Shown: positions 1-7,968, numbered from the stretch's first letter. The stretch is DNA of 64,000 nucleotides from an uncultured bacterium (GCA_949284415.1 CASDVM010000040.1:16210-80209); one strand, 5' to 3'. Numbers and translations are program-made. The notes: generated by a model from the sequence alone, not told the origin.

Positions 1-1
1 A

Positions 2-280
2 TCCTCCGTTGATGATGATGATTTAACGCTTATTGACAAAATTCCGGCAGGTGATTATCAGGAATTTATGAATTCATACGAAAATAAACTTATGCTGGCA
101 GAAGCAATAAAAAAACTGCCTCAAGATTTGCAGCAGATTATTGAAATGAGCTATTATCAGGACTTGAACCAGCGTGAAATCTCTGAAAGAATTCATATTT
201 CACAGATGCAGGTTTCAAGAAGATTGAAAAAAGCTCTAAGTAAAATGTATGAAATAATTACTTCAAAAGACGAAAAATAA
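2..280 (+). CDS. RNA polymerase sigma factor, group 3 type (C-terminal part)
   Basis: The reading frame is open from the window edge, so this is the last 92 residues of a larger protein. It covers the end of region 3 and all of region 4: the segment AIKKLPQDLQQIIEMSYYQD is region 4.1, and REISERIHISQMQVSRRLKK is the region 4.2 helix-turn-helix that contacts the -35 box. The layout resembles SigF/SigB/WhiG-type alternative sigma factors more than RpoD, because the HTH is followed by only about 15 residues. The prepilin peptidase begins 16 bp downstream, so the two are probably co-transcribed. Regions 1-3 lie outside the window, so the subgroup is uncertain. Confidence 0.85.
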   Translation, partial: SSVDDDDLTLIDKIPAGDYQEFMNSYENKLMLAEAIKKLPQDLQQIIEMSYYQDLNQREISERIHISQMQVSRRLKKALSKMYEIITSKDEK

Positions 281-296
281 AAGGAGACATAAAAAA

Positions 297-1292
297 ATGG
301 GAGCATTAATAGCAATATTAACATTTGTTTTTATTATAGGCTTATGCATAGGCAGTTTCTTAAATGTTGTAATTTTAAGAACATTGAGCGAAGAATCTGT
401 TGTTTTTCCGGCATCAAAATGCCCGAAATGCCAGCATCCTCTCAAATGGTGGCATAATATTCCCGTTCTTTCGTATATTTTTCTGAGAGGGAAATGCGCA
501 TTTTGTAAGGAAAAAATAAGCATTCAATATCCGATTGTGGAACTTTTAACAGGTATTATATTCACTCTGCTTTTCATGAAATTTGGAGTCAGTGTAGATA
601 CACTGTTTGCGTGGGTAATTTCGTCATTGCTTATTGTAATAGCAGGAACAGATATTAAAGAAAAAGTTGTTTATGATGTTCACACATATACTTTAATAGC
701 AGTAGGCTTATTATATGCAATAATTGTAACTGCAGTATCGCTTTTCCAAATGCACTTTGCGGGAAATCCGATGGAATTCACAAAATATTTCGTATTAAAT
801 AATCCGATATTCATATCACTTATGGGAATGCTTTTAGGAGCAGCAATTCTTGAAATTTGCGCAAGAGCCGGCTACTTTTTTGTCGGAACAAGAGCATTCG
901 GTGAAGGCGATACATTTATCGCAGCAGGACTCGGGGCGCTTTTTGGCTGGAAATCTCTGCTTGTGGTGCTTGCAATGTCCGTGTTGATTCAAGTAGTTTT
1001 ATTCCTCCCTATTTTTATAAAAGGACTTGTAAAAAATAAAGATTGGAAAACTTTAATAACATTCACTGTTTTTGTACTGTTTGCAATTGCTTTTTACACA
1101 TTACAGCACTTTAGAATAATAACGGTTGAAGATATTATAATATATTCTATCTTTGCAATTGTACTTGCAATTCTTGGAATTACAGCATGTATATTTATAT
1201 TCAAGGGACTCAGAGAACACCCCGAAAACAGGACATATATGCCGTTTGGGCCTGCAATGGTTGCTGCAGCATTTATTGCTCTGCTATTTTAA
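297..1292 (+). CDS. Prepilin peptidase (type IV leader peptidase, A24 family)
   Basis: Integral membrane aspartic protease that cleaves the short leader of type IV prepilins/pseudopilins and usually N-methylates the new N-terminus. The N-terminal GSFLNVVILR motif is followed by two CxxC pairs (CPKC and CAFC), the bifunctional-type zinc-binding loop. The catalytic aspartates are in GTDIKEKVVYD and in GEGDTFIAAGLG (the GxGD motif). Multiple hydrophobic segments span the 331 residues, longer than the usual 250-290; extra length lies between the two Asp motifs and at the C-terminus. AAAGGAGA precedes the ATG. Its likely substrates include the three FTLAE-type prepilins in this window. It follows a sigma factor gene by 16 bp. 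Confidence 0.93.
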   Translation: MGALIAILTFVFIIGLCIGSFLNVVILRTLSEESVVFPASKCPKCQHPLKWWHNIPVLSYIFLRGKCAFCKEKISIQYPIVELLTGIIFTLLFMKFGVSVDTLFAWVISSLLIVIAGTDIKEKVVYDVHTYTLIAVGLLYAIIVTAVSLFQMHFAGNPMEFTKYFVLNNPIFISLMGMLLGAAILEICARAGYFFVGTRAFGEGDTFIAAGLGALFGWKSLLVVLAMSVLIQVVLFLPIFIKGLVKNKDWKTLITFTVFVLFAIAFYTLQHFRIITVEDIIIYSIFAIVLAILGITACIFIFKGLREHPENRTYMPFGPAMVAAAFIALLF

Positions 1293-1320
1293 AATTGTCA
1301 TACAGAACTTGTTTCAGCAT

Positions 1321-1542
1321 CTAAAAAAAACATTTTCGATATATTTCAGCTTCAAGCTCACTGTAATCACCGGTGAGCTTTTCTAATCTTGAGCAAGCAA
1401 TATTTGCGATAGGCAGCAGATGAGAATAATCATCATGAGTATTAACATAGCACTGAAGTGTATCTCTAATGCACTTATTAATGGATGAAATTTCGTAAAT
1501 AGCCATACTAAGATCGTCAATCATTTCTTCGAGTTCTTTCAT
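1321..1542 (-). CDS. Small helical protein of unknown function
   Basis: A 73-residue protein predicted to be almost entirely alpha-helical and acidic, with an amphipathic heptad-like pattern (MKELEEMIDDLSMAIYEISS at the start). It has no signal peptide, membrane segment or recognised domain. Translation is supported by AAGGAG about 6 bases before the ATG. Three ACTTAATAAA/ACTTAATGAA repeats lie 60-115 bp upstream and may be part of its control region. It is similar in size and general pattern to the small protein at 52220-52465, but I cannot establish homology by eye. Confidence 0.6.
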   Translation of the reverse strand: MKELEEMIDDLSMAIYEISSINKCIRDTLQCYVNTHDDYSHLLPIANIACSRLEKLTGDYSELEAEIYRKCFF

Positions 1543-1801
1543 ACATTCTCCTTAATATTTATAAAAAATATTTTAACAATTTTAAAATTCTTGTTCAATA
1601 TAGCACACTTAATAAAATTTTAGGTGTACTTAATAAATTATCTGCACTTAATGAAATAGTAACAAAGCGAGCATTGTTTGACCGCAGGGAGTTTGCAAGC
1701 ACAAGATTGAATTTAGTGCAGATAAACGGTCAGCGTGTTTTTCTTTCTTTGGTTACGTTTCTTTCTTTTTGCATCGCAACAAAAAGAAAGAAATGAACAA
1801 A
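1543..1801. repeat. Non-coding repeat-rich intergenic region
   Basis: There is no supportable gene here. The region holds three copies of ACTTAATAAA/ACTTAATGAA (1607-1616, 1628-1637, 1646-1655). An interrupted inverted repeat has ATCTGCACTTA at 1640-1650 facing TTTAGTGCAGAT at about 1712-1723. A strong hairpin follows with 14-bp arms at 1758-1771 and 1780-1793 (TTTCTTTCTTTTTG and its complement). The hairpin sits between the 3' end of ruvA and the divergent upstream region of the small gene at 1542. It could act as a terminator for either direction, although no clean T-tract follows. Confidence 0.6.
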
Positions 1802-2419
1802 TTATAACGATAGTATCTTTAACGCCTCTTTTAAAATCTCCTCTGCTGATGCCTTTTCCTTCAACAAAGCTACAGCCTTTGAAATTGCATCCTGTATTTC
1901 TTTACGCTCGTAGCCGAGTGATACCAGAACCATCTGAGCATCTTCAACCGCCCTGTCATCAATTTTTGCAGGAGTAATTGATGTTATTTTTATATGTTCT
2001 TTGGTTTGATAATTCATTAATTTGTCTTTTAATTCAAGAATAATTTTCTGTGCTAACTTTGGTCCCACGCCTTTTGCACGTGTAAGCTCCTTGTAATTTC
2101 CTTCTATAACAAAACCGATAAGTTCTGATGATTCAAATTCATCCAGCAGTGTAAGTGCCATTTTAGAACCTACGCCTGACACAGAAGTAAGAATATTGAA
2201 AATATCTCTGTCTTCTTTGTGCAAAAATCCGCAAAGACTCATTTTGTCTTCTCTATGCAAAAGAACGGTATAAATCTTTATATCACCGTCAGGCATTTGA
2301 GAAAAATCCCTTGTCGTAACCTCAAGAAGATAACCTATCCCCGATGTTTCAACAGTTACATAAGTTCCCTTTGATGTATTTGATTTGTTTGTTAAAATCC
2401 CTTTTATATAATCGTACAT
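1802..2419 (-). CDS. ruvA: Holliday junction branch migration protein RuvA
   Basis: RuvA tetramers bind four-way DNA junctions and load the RuvB helicase for branch migration during recombinational repair. The 205-residue length is typical. Residues 1-65 form the OB-fold (TVETSGIGYLLEV). Two helix-hairpin-helix motifs follow, around LTSVSGVGSKMALTLLDEF and LTRAKGVGPKLAQKIILELK. A flexible linker leads to a C-terminal three-helix domain III (residues ~155-205) that contacts RuvB. It starts 25 bp after the end of dnaA on the same strand; ruvB and ruvC are not in the window. AGGAATTT precedes the ATG. Confidence 0.96.
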   Translation of the reverse strand: MYDYIKGILTNKSNTSKGTYVTVETSGIGYLLEVTTRDFSQMPDGDIKIYTVLLHREDKMSLCGFLHKEDRDIFNILTSVSGVGSKMALTLLDEFESSELIGFVIEGNYKELTRAKGVGPKLAQKIILELKDKLMNYQTKEHIKITSITPAKIDDRAVEDAQMVLVSLGYERKEIQDAISKAVALLKEKASAEEILKEALKILSL

Positions 2420-2444
2420 AATAATAAATTCCTGTTATTAAATC

Positions 2445-3824
2445 TTATTTTTCCAAACTTCGTCTTATTGTATAGACAGCATTTTCAAGTTCCTTGTTTG
2501 TTCTTAATTCATCTCTTATTTTTTCATAAGAATAGAGCATTGTTGTGTGTTTTTTCTGAAAGAATTCTGCAATACTTTCAAAACTTTTTTGAGTAAGCTC
2601 GCGCGCCATATAAACTGCGACATGACGGGCAGAAGAAACACGCTGGTTTCTGGCAGAACTTAAAAAATCTTTCAAAGATACACCGTAATATTCACCGGCA
2701 GCTCTTGCGACTTTTTCAATTGTAAGTTCTTCTCTTGACGCTTCGCAGTTCAAAACTTTTTTTGCATAATCAAGAGTAAGTTCTGTTTTTTCAATATCCG
2801 CATAAGCGCTGACTTTGTTAAAAGCCCCTTCAAGCTCTCTGACATTATTTACAAAATTTTTGGCAATATATTCAAAGACATCAAAATCGGCTTTAACATT
2901 TGCCTGCTCCGCCAGATTTCTCAAAATTGCAACACGAGTTTCAAAATCAGGAGGTGTAATATCAACCATCAATCCCATTTCAAAACGTGTTCTCAGCCTG
3001 TCTGGAAGTGTCGGAATATCTTTAGGCAGTCTGTCTGACGTTATAACAATCTGCTTATTTTTGTTATGCAGACTGTCAAAGGTATGGAAAATTTCTTCCA
3101 TAGTGTAAGTTTTGCTCTCCAGAAACTGTATATCATCAATCAAAAGCACGTCAACATTTCTGTATTTCTGCCGGAATTTATCCATACGTGCGTTTCTGTC
3201 GTTGCCTCCGCACTGAATATTTTTAATTAATTCATTAACATATTCCTCTGTTTTAATATATTTAACTTTCAATTTAGGTTTATTAAAAATAATGTAATGC
3301 CCTATAGCCTGCATCAAGTGCGTTTTTCCGAGTCCAGATGCACCGTAAATAAATAAGGGATTGTATTTTTTAGCAGGGTTCTGAGCAACAGCAAGAGCGG
3401 CAGCGTGAGCAAAACGGCTGTTTTCACCGACAACAAAATTTGAAAATTTATACTTCAAATTTAGATTTGCGGAAGACTGCATCTGTGCAAGATTATCCAT
3501 AATCCTGCTTTCATCAGTTTCAGGCAAAGCACGTTTTGCTTTTTGGAGCTCTTTTTTCTTTTCTTTTTGGTAACGTTCAGCAAACTCCTCATCATACAAA
3601 ACGTTATAGCTGATATTTTTCCCTGACGCATTTTTTAAAGCTTCAAGAATTTTCGCATCATGCTGGGATTTAATTGCCTGGGGTGCGAGCGCATGAGCAG
3701 TGATTAAGGTTAAAACATTCCCGTCAAATGACACAGGTTCAAGAGGCTCAATCCACATTTTAAATGTCGGAACAGTCTCGGAAAGCTCCTCTTTTGCTTT
3801 ACTCCATATCTCTTTTTCATCCAT
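2445..3824 (-). CDS. dnaA: Chromosomal replication initiator DnaA
   Basis: AAA+ initiator ATPase that binds DnaA boxes and melts the origin. The 459-residue protein has an N-terminal oligomerisation/helicase-loading domain (~1-80), a variable linker, Walker A GASGLGKTH near residue 161, Walker B VLLIDDIQFL near 224, and the C-terminal DNA-binding domain IV with VSSARHVAVYMAREL and KKHTTMLYSYEKI. The usual GRDHTTV signature reads KKHTTML here, a modest deviation in the box-recognition loop. No convincing Shine-Dalgarno sequence precedes the ATG. I see no cluster of TTATCCACA-like boxes beside the gene, so the origin is probably elsewhere. Its neighbour is ruvA rather than the usual dnaN. Confidence 0.97.
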   Translation of the reverse strand: MDEKEIWSKAKEELSETVPTFKMWIEPLEPVSFDGNVLTLITAHALAPQAIKSQHDAKILEALKNASGKNISYNVLYDEEFAERYQKEKKKELQKAKRALPETDESRIMDNLAQMQSSANLNLKYKFSNFVVGENSRFAHAAALAVAQNPAKKYNPLFIYGASGLGKTHLMQAIGHYIIFNKPKLKVKYIKTEEYVNELIKNIQCGGNDRNARMDKFRQKYRNVDVLLIDDIQFLESKTYTMEEIFHTFDSLHNKNKQIVITSDRLPKDIPTLPDRLRTRFEMGLMVDITPPDFETRVAILRNLAEQANVKADFDVFEYIAKNFVNNVRELEGAFNKVSAYADIEKTELTLDYAKKVLNCEASREELTIEKVARAAGEYYGVSLKDFLSSARNQRVSSARHVAVYMARELTQKSFESIAEFFQKKHTTMLYSYEKIRDELRTNKELENAVYTIRRSLEK

Positions 3825-3861
3825 AATTTAATTTTACTATAAAAATAATCAACAAGAAAAA

Positions 3862-4596
3862 TCAATATTTTATCTTTACAGGAAAATCTTTAGGAATTTT
3901 CCAGTTATTACACTGTATAATCGCCGCACAGTAAGAACCATCATTTTTTAGACTATCACAAGAATATTGAGCTCCTGTATATAGCTCTTTTTCATCACCG
4001 CTCCACCTGTAAAGATATGGTTCTAACCCCTTTTTATAAAGATATTTCCAATCACTGGATTCATTGTTTGGATTAAATTCAAATATAAATGTACATATTG
4101 CATTTTGTAATTTCAGCTCATCGCTTGATTTTTCAAGACATTTCTCGGCATTTTTCGGATAAAAATAAATTTCTCTGTTATGGATTAACGGGTAGCCAAA
4201 TGCACTGCCGTCAGCCAAATAATATAAACGAAAATCAGCACCTTTTTGAGAAAAAGCAGTCATTCTAAGATCTTTTTTATCAATAATGTTCATATAAGGA
4301 GCTAAATATCTTTCAAAATTTCCGTTTAAAATAGATGAATAATCCTCTAGAGTTTCTCCGGTGTCATCATCATATTGACCTTCAAACCAGTAATCCCAGG
4401 TAGAAGTATCACCATTATCAGCTATAGAACGTTGAATTGCCTGATTGAAAACAGAATAAAACTTTTTTAACCGAACTTCAGTTATATGATTATTGTAAGC
4501 GGCAACTAAGGCGGGCATTGTAATAGCAGCAACCACACCTATAATCCCGAGAGTTATCAAAACTTCTGCCAAAGTAAACCCATATAATTTTTGCAT
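3862..4596 (-). CDS. Prepilin-like protein with FTLAE N-methylation motif (normal leader)
   Basis: A 244-residue type IV pilin/pseudopilin-like protein. The six-residue leader MQKLYG ends in Gly and is followed by FTLAEVLITLGIIGVVAAI, a prepilin peptidase site with the conserved Glu at mature position 5 and a long hydrophobic assembly helix. The rest is a soluble globular domain with several cysteines (near CLEKSS, AICTF, YSCDS, YCAAIIQC) that may form disulfides. AAGGA precedes the start by about 10 bases. This short leader is the reference state for the two aberrant copies at 11.3 and 31.0 kb. A perfect 15-bp inverted repeat lies 32-65 bp upstream of the start, between this gene and the divergent HTH-like gene. 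Confidence 0.88.
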   Translation of the reverse strand: MQKLYGFTLAEVLITLGIIGVVAAITMPALVAAYNNHITEVRLKKFYSVFNQAIQRSIADNGDTSTWDYWFEGQYDDDTGETLEDYSSILNGNFERYLAPYMNIIDKKDLRMTAFSQKGADFRLYYLADGSAFGYPLIHNREIYFYPKNAEKCLEKSSDELKLQNAICTFIFEFNPNNESSDWKYLYKKGLEPYLYRWSGDEKELYTGAQYSCDSLKNDGSYCAAIIQCNNWKIPKDFPVKIKY

Positions 4597-4627
4597 AGAT
4601 ATTTTTCCTTTTTTGTATCAATTTTGT

Positions 4628-4661
4628 AGTAATTTATTTCTAAAATTAGAAATAAATTACT
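4628..4661. promoter_or_regulatory. Perfect 15-bp inverted repeat in a divergent promoter region
   Basis: Arms AGTAATTTATTTCTA (4628-4642) and its exact complement (4647-4661) are separated by AAAT. The element lies between the prepilin start at 4596 (minus strand) and the small HTH-like gene at 4730 (plus strand). Position and symmetry fit an operator for a dimeric regulator, possibly the HTH-like protein itself. A hairpin formed in the leader RNA is the alternative. Confidence 0.5.
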
Positions 4662-4729
4662 AATAATATAACAAATTCCCAAATTTTTGTCAATTATAAC
4701 CAATTAAAAGCTATAATTTTAATTAGATT

Positions 4730-4942
4730 ATGTCTGTACGAACAACAATAAAAACACTGCTGTTGCAGGAAAATATGACTTTGACAGAACTTGCGAAGAT
4801 TGTGTCCCAGACGACAGGGAAACAATATACCGTTGACAGTCTATCCAGGAAACTGCAGAATGAGACAATGAAATACAATGAAGCAGAAATGCTTATTAAA
4901 AATATGGGGTATACAATAAAATTCGAAAAATTAAATAAATAA
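4730..4942 (+). CDS. Small HTH-like DNA-binding protein
   Basis: A 70-residue protein. TLTELAKIVSQTTGKQYTVD followed by SLSRKLQNETMKYNEAEMLI resembles a lambda-repressor-like helix-turn-helix, with the second helix preceded by a glycine turn. It ends KNMGYTIKFEKLNK, a pattern common in small phage-like or SinR-like regulators. I do not see an effector domain, so it is probably a minimal repressor-type protein. It is divergent from the prepilin gene and separated from it by a perfect palindrome, so it may control that promoter. Its 3' end overlaps the convergent methyltransferase gene by 12 bp. No strong ribosome binding site is visible before the ATG. Confidence 0.65.
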   Translation: MSVRTTIKTLLLQENMTLTELAKIVSQTTGKQYTVDSLSRKLQNETMKYNEAEMLIKNMGYTIKFEKLNK

Positions 4943-5677
4943 TTTATACAAAACAACCGCGCAGGAAACGGAAAGATTTAAAGACTCAACAGAAGATGCC
5001 ATTTCAATTTTTACATCTTTTGTCGCAAAATTTATCAATTCATCCGAAAGCCCGTCCGCTTCAGAACCGAACATTACAAGAACAGGGTTATTTACCTTAA
5101 AACTTTTCAAATAATTTTTTGAGCGCGGAAGCGTTGCAATTCGTTCAAATCCTTCAAATATTTTCTGCAGTTCATCAAAATTTTCAATATACACAACAGG
5201 AATTTTCCACAAATTCCCGACCGATGAACGCACGCATTTGGGATTATATAAATCGGCGCATTCTTTTCCGTACAAAACGACCGCATCTGTCCCGAATGCC
5301 GTTGAAGTTCTCAAAATAGTGCCGAGATTACCTAAATCTTTTATGTTTTCAAGAAGTACAACTTTTTTTGCACCGGATAAATTATCTACAGTATAATTCT
5401 TTTTGATCGCAACAGCAACAGCATCAGGTGCTGTATCTGTTGTAGAAATTTTTTTCAAAACAGGTTCGGTTGTTAAAATAGCCTTATCTGCAAGAAATTC
5501 GTATTTTTTCACATCCGATACAAATGCGTATTCTATCTCAATTCCCGCATTAAAGGCTTCTTCAATACATTTAAAACCTTCAAGCAAAAACTTATTTTCT
5601 TTATCGCGGTATTTTTTCTGTTGAAGTTTTACGGTTTCTTTTACCAGATTATTATTTACGCTTGTTATTCCCTGCAT
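4931..5677 (-). CDS. TrmH/SpoU-family RNA 2'-O-methyltransferase
   Basis: SPOUT-fold, S-adenosylmethionine-dependent RNA ribose methyltransferase of 248 residues. An N-terminal substrate-binding domain resembles the L30e-like domain (KFLLEGFKCIEEAF). The trefoil-knot catalytic domain carries the three SpoU motifs: LGNLGTILRTSTAFG, VMFGSEADGLS and VEIEMASSVESLNLSVSCAV in its conserved form near the C-terminus. The target is probably a tRNA or 23S rRNA nucleotide and cannot be assigned from sequence. GAGG lies about 11 bases before the ATG, inside the end of the aminopeptidase gene, which stops 2 bp upstream. It forms an operon with the aminopeptidase and parvulin genes. Confidence 0.9.
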   Translation of the reverse strand: MQGITSVNNNLVKETVKLQQKKYRDKENKFLLEGFKCIEEAFNAGIEIEYAFVSDVKKYEFLADKAILTTEPVLKKISTTDTAPDAVAVAIKKNYTVDNLSGAKKVVLLENIKDLGNLGTILRTSTAFGTDAVVLYGKECADLYNPKCVRSSVGNLWKIPVVYIENFDELQKIFEGFERIATLPRSKNYLKSFKVNNPVLVMFGSEADGLSDELINFATKDVKIEMASSVESLNLSVSCAVVLYKLFI

Positions 5678-5679
5678 TT

Positions 5680-7230
5680 TTATAAAACCTCAAATTCTTT
5701 AAGCCATTCTTTTTCTTGTTCCGACAAAAGCGAAAAATCAATAAGTTTTTTTTCGTAATTCATATGAACAAAAGAACGAATTTTCCCGTCTTTCATATAG
5801 CAGGAATTTTCCAGTCTTATGCCGAAATAATCTTCGTTATAAAGCCCCGGCTCAATTGTAAAACACATATTATCTTTAATTTCAACTTTTGCCATCTCGT
5901 TTTTGCTTAAATTCGGCGGATACTCATGTACACTGATACCTATACCATGCCCGAGCCCATGATTGAATACAAATCCGTCTATTTCATTTTCCGAATAAAT
6001 TTTGCGTGCGAGAGCGTCAATGCTAAATCCCTCCAACACACTTGCGGTTCCTTTTTCTTTACAAGGGAAGCAAAAGTTATATGCATTCAAAAACATTTTT
6101 AAAACGGTTGTGTAAACGCGTTTTTGAAGTTCAGACGGAGTACCTTTTACAAATACTCTTGTAATGTCCGTTGCAAGTCCCTGTTCGTAATACGCACCAC
6201 AGTCAATCAAAACAAGACTTCCGTCTTTTAAAATTTCATCTTTTGAACATTTTGAATAATGAGCAAGAGCTGAATTTTTATCTTTTGCAACAATTGACTT
6301 AAAGCTTAAACTCTTTGCACCGAAACGTTTAAATTCCTTTTCAAGCTGCCGGGCAATATCGAATTCAGAAATATTGTCGTTATTTTCAATATAATCTCTT
6401 ATTGCTTTTACAGCCAAATCCGTACGTCTGAAAGCATCTTTGTAATGGTTGATTTCATGATCTGTTTTCACTGCTTTCATAAGCTTAATCGGACTGTTAT
6501 CAAGAACTTTAACCTTATCACCGATTAAGGTAAAATCATAAGCATTAATTGTTGATTTATCAACAAAAATATTTCCCTGATAACTTTCGACAAAATCATC
6601 AATATCATCAATCAGGCGTGCTCTTCCCGCTAAAATCACAGCCTTGCCGCGGATTTTACTTGAATAATTCTTTGAAAAATCTCTTAAATTGAAAAGATAA
6701 GAGACTTCCTCCGGATCCGTAATCAAAACCGCGCCGTCATAATTTATATTTTTAATTTTCTCTTCAACAGGTACTCCGTCAACTTTCACAACATTTGAGC
6801 TGTCATAAACACTCTCTTTATCAAGCGGATCTGTCTCAAAATATTTAAGTTCAATTCCCTTAGATTTTAAATATTCTACCCGATTTTGAGAATTTTTCTT
6901 TGAAAAAATACCAAGAATTTTTCCATCAGGAACTTTTTTTACAAGTTCTTCTAAAAAAGACTGTCCTGTCCGAAGTTTTACTACTGAAATAATATCATGA
7001 TTAACCTCTAAATCTGCCTGAATATGATATCTTCCGTCAACAAACAGAAAAATAGTTTCGGGAGTAACAAGCGCATCGCCTGTCGAACCTGAAAAATCCG
7101 TCAGTTTGTACCTTGAATTTTCGTCTAAAGGTGTATATTCCTCCAGATATTTGTTTGCAGAATTCACAAGCAGGTATTCAATACCCTGCGCTTTCATAAA
7201 TTCATGAATATTTTCAACAGCACTAATCAT
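5680..7230 (-). CDS. Xaa-Pro aminopeptidase (aminopeptidase P, M24B)
   Basis: Dinuclear metallopeptidase that removes an N-terminal residue preceding proline. It has 516 residues and two creatinase-type N-terminal domains (residues ~1-280) before the pita-bread catalytic domain. Metal ligands are visible: Asp in LIDCGAYYEQGLATDITRVF, His in HGLGHGIGISVHEYP, Glu in CFTIEPGLY and Glu in GIRLENSCYM. The ATG at 7230 overlaps the parvulin stop codon, consistent with translational coupling; an in-frame TTG directly before it is less likely as the start. The length is closer to eukaryotic cytosolic/three-domain forms than to the shorter PepQ prolidases. Confidence 0.92.
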   Translation of the reverse strand: MISAVENIHEFMKAQGIEYLLVNSANKYLEEYTPLDENSRYKLTDFSGSTGDALVTPETIFLFVDGRYHIQADLEVNHDIISVVKLRTGQSFLEELVKKVPDGKILGIFSKKNSQNRVEYLKSKGIELKYFETDPLDKESVYDSSNVVKVDGVPVEEKIKNINYDGAVLITDPEEVSYLFNLRDFSKNYSSKIRGKAVILAGRARLIDDIDDFVESYQGNIFVDKSTINAYDFTLIGDKVKVLDNSPIKLMKAVKTDHEINHYKDAFRRTDLAVKAIRDYIENNDNISEFDIARQLEKEFKRFGAKSLSFKSIVAKDKNSALAHYSKCSKDEILKDGSLVLIDCGAYYEQGLATDITRVFVKGTPSELQKRVYTTVLKMFLNAYNFCFPCKEKGTASVLEGFSIDALARKIYSENEIDGFVFNHGLGHGIGISVHEYPPNLSKNEMAKVEIKDNMCFTIEPGLYNEDYFGIRLENSCYMKDGKIRSFVHMNYEKKLIDFSLLSEQEKEWLKEFEVL

Positions 7231-7513
7231 CAATCATGCCTGTTAATTGAATTAAATGCCATCCAAATTGTGTCTGAACAGGTTCTGAAATATCACCGAT
7301 ATTTTTTAATGCAAAAGCTGCATCTTCAAACGGTTTTACCATAACTCCCCGCTTGAAAAATCCTAAATCTCCGCCGTCATGTCCTGAAGGGCAGAGTGAA
7401 ACTTCTTTTGCAGCATCGGCAAATGATTTTCCTTCTTTAATTTCATCTAACAAATTTTTAGCCTCATCTTCAGTTTTAACCAGAATATGGCTTGCTCGAA
7501 CTTCTCTTAACAT
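7223..7513 (-). CDS. Parvulin-type peptidyl-prolyl cis-trans isomerase
   Basis: A stand-alone 96-residue parvulin domain without signal peptide or chaperone domains, so presumably cytoplasmic, similar in size to E. coli PpiC. Typical motifs are VRASHILVKTEDEAKNLL, FADAAKEVSLCPSG, GGDLGFFKRGVMVKPFEDAA and QTQFGWHLIQL. It is first in an operon with aminopeptidase P and the SpoU methyltransferase. AAGGAG precedes the ATG. An extended -10 box TGCTATAAT at 7543-7551 gives it its own short leader, downstream of the terminator of the putative small RNA. Confidence 0.93.
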   Translation of the reverse strand: MLREVRASHILVKTEDEAKNLLDEIKEGKSFADAAKEVSLCPSGHDGGDLGFFKRGVMVKPFEDAAFALKNIGDISEPVQTQFGWHLIQLTGMIDD

Positions 7514-7542
7514 TTTTGACTCCTTGTTATTTTCACGAAAAA

Positions 7543-7551
7543 ATTATAGCA
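7543..7551 (-). promoter_or_regulatory. Extended -10 promoter for the parvulin operon
   Basis: On the minus strand the sequence TGCTATAAT is a consensus extended -10 element. It lies between the small-RNA terminator (7553-7587) and the parvulin start at 7513. It predicts a leader of about 20-25 nt carrying the AAGGAG ribosome binding site. No good -35 box is visible, which an extended -10 can tolerate. Confidence 0.55.
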
Positions 7552-7552
7552 T

Positions 7553-7587
7553 AAAAAAGACTTGCCCGATTATAAAATCGGGCAAGT
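7553..7587 (-). terminator. Intrinsic terminator of the putative small RNA
   Basis: Perfect 11-bp stem with a 6-nt loop (arms 7560-7570 and 7577-7587). On the minus strand it is followed by C and six T. On the plus strand no T-tract follows, so it is directional and would stop transcription arriving from about 7700. Confidence 0.75.
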
Positions 7588-7711
7588 TATGCATATCAAA
7601 CATAGAGTCTGTAAATCTTGGGAAGTAAGCTTATTATATTTTCAACCAAACCGCTTAAAGAAAAAATCTTGTCGCAACCCCGAAAAAAGTGCCTGGATAT
7701 AACAAGCTTAC
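7553..7711 (-). ncRNA. Putative structured small RNA (about 159 nt), family not recognised
   Basis: On the minus strand, GTGAAA (7741-7746) and TATTAT (7718-7723) are spaced 17 nt and predict a start near 7711. There the sequence enters a 15-bp stem: GTAAGCTTGTTATAT (7697-7711) pairs with ATATAATAAGCTTAC (7625-7639), one pair being G-U. A 57-nt apical region lies between the arms. About 37 nt of linker then precede an intrinsic terminator: 11-bp stem ACTTGCCCGAT/ATCGGGCAAGT at 7560-7587, followed by C and T6. No open frame fits. Size and organisation would suit a 6S-like or regulatory RNA, but I cannot match conserved 6S, SRP, tmRNA or riboswitch motifs. A regulated leader for the parvulin operon is the alternative; that operon has its own -10 box. 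Confidence 0.5.
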
Positions 7712-7814
7712 ATATATATAATAACGCTTTTTTCAATAGTTTTCACCACTCGCAAGAATGACTTTTTATATTTAAAACTAACAAACTTGAACTAATCCTT
7801 AAGAATTAGAATAT

Positions 7815-7840
7815 AGATCCCGAAACAAGTTCGGAATGAC
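7815..7840 (+). repeat. 26-nt palindromic element, copy 1
   Basis: The element has AGAT at one end, a hairpin core (CCGAA, loop ACAAG, TTCGG) and ATGAC at the other. Five more 26-nt elements with the same ends and different stems occur in the window. A second small palindrome, CTGAATTTATTTCAG, follows at about 7859-7873. The rest of the stretch 7741-7968 shows no gene. Confidence 0.7.
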
Positions 7841-7968
7841 GGGGAAATATCAGTCATACTGAATTTATTTCAGCTTCTCAAACGAAGCCTTCAATAAATT
7901 AATTGTTTTAGGTAACACTTTAGATAATTTTTAATATAACTTGTATATAACTCCCTCAACATTTACTA

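Noticed and set aside
1735..1977. Open frame overlapping the end of ruvA
   Set aside because: Antisense shadow of ruvA that starts in a hairpin, with no ribosome binding site.
3825..3861. Possible oriC beside dnaA
   Set aside because: The gaps around dnaA are only 37 and 25 bp and contain no cluster of TTATCCACA-like boxes or AT-rich unwinding region.
7553..7711. 6S RNA or SRP RNA identification of the putative small RNA
   Set aside because: I could not match the conserved central bubble of 6S or the GGAA-loop helix of SRP RNA, so no family name is given.
7553..7711. Riboswitch or attenuator controlling the parvulin operon
   Set aside because: An extended -10 promoter lies after the terminator and no antiterminator pairing is visible. 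It is kept only as an alternative.
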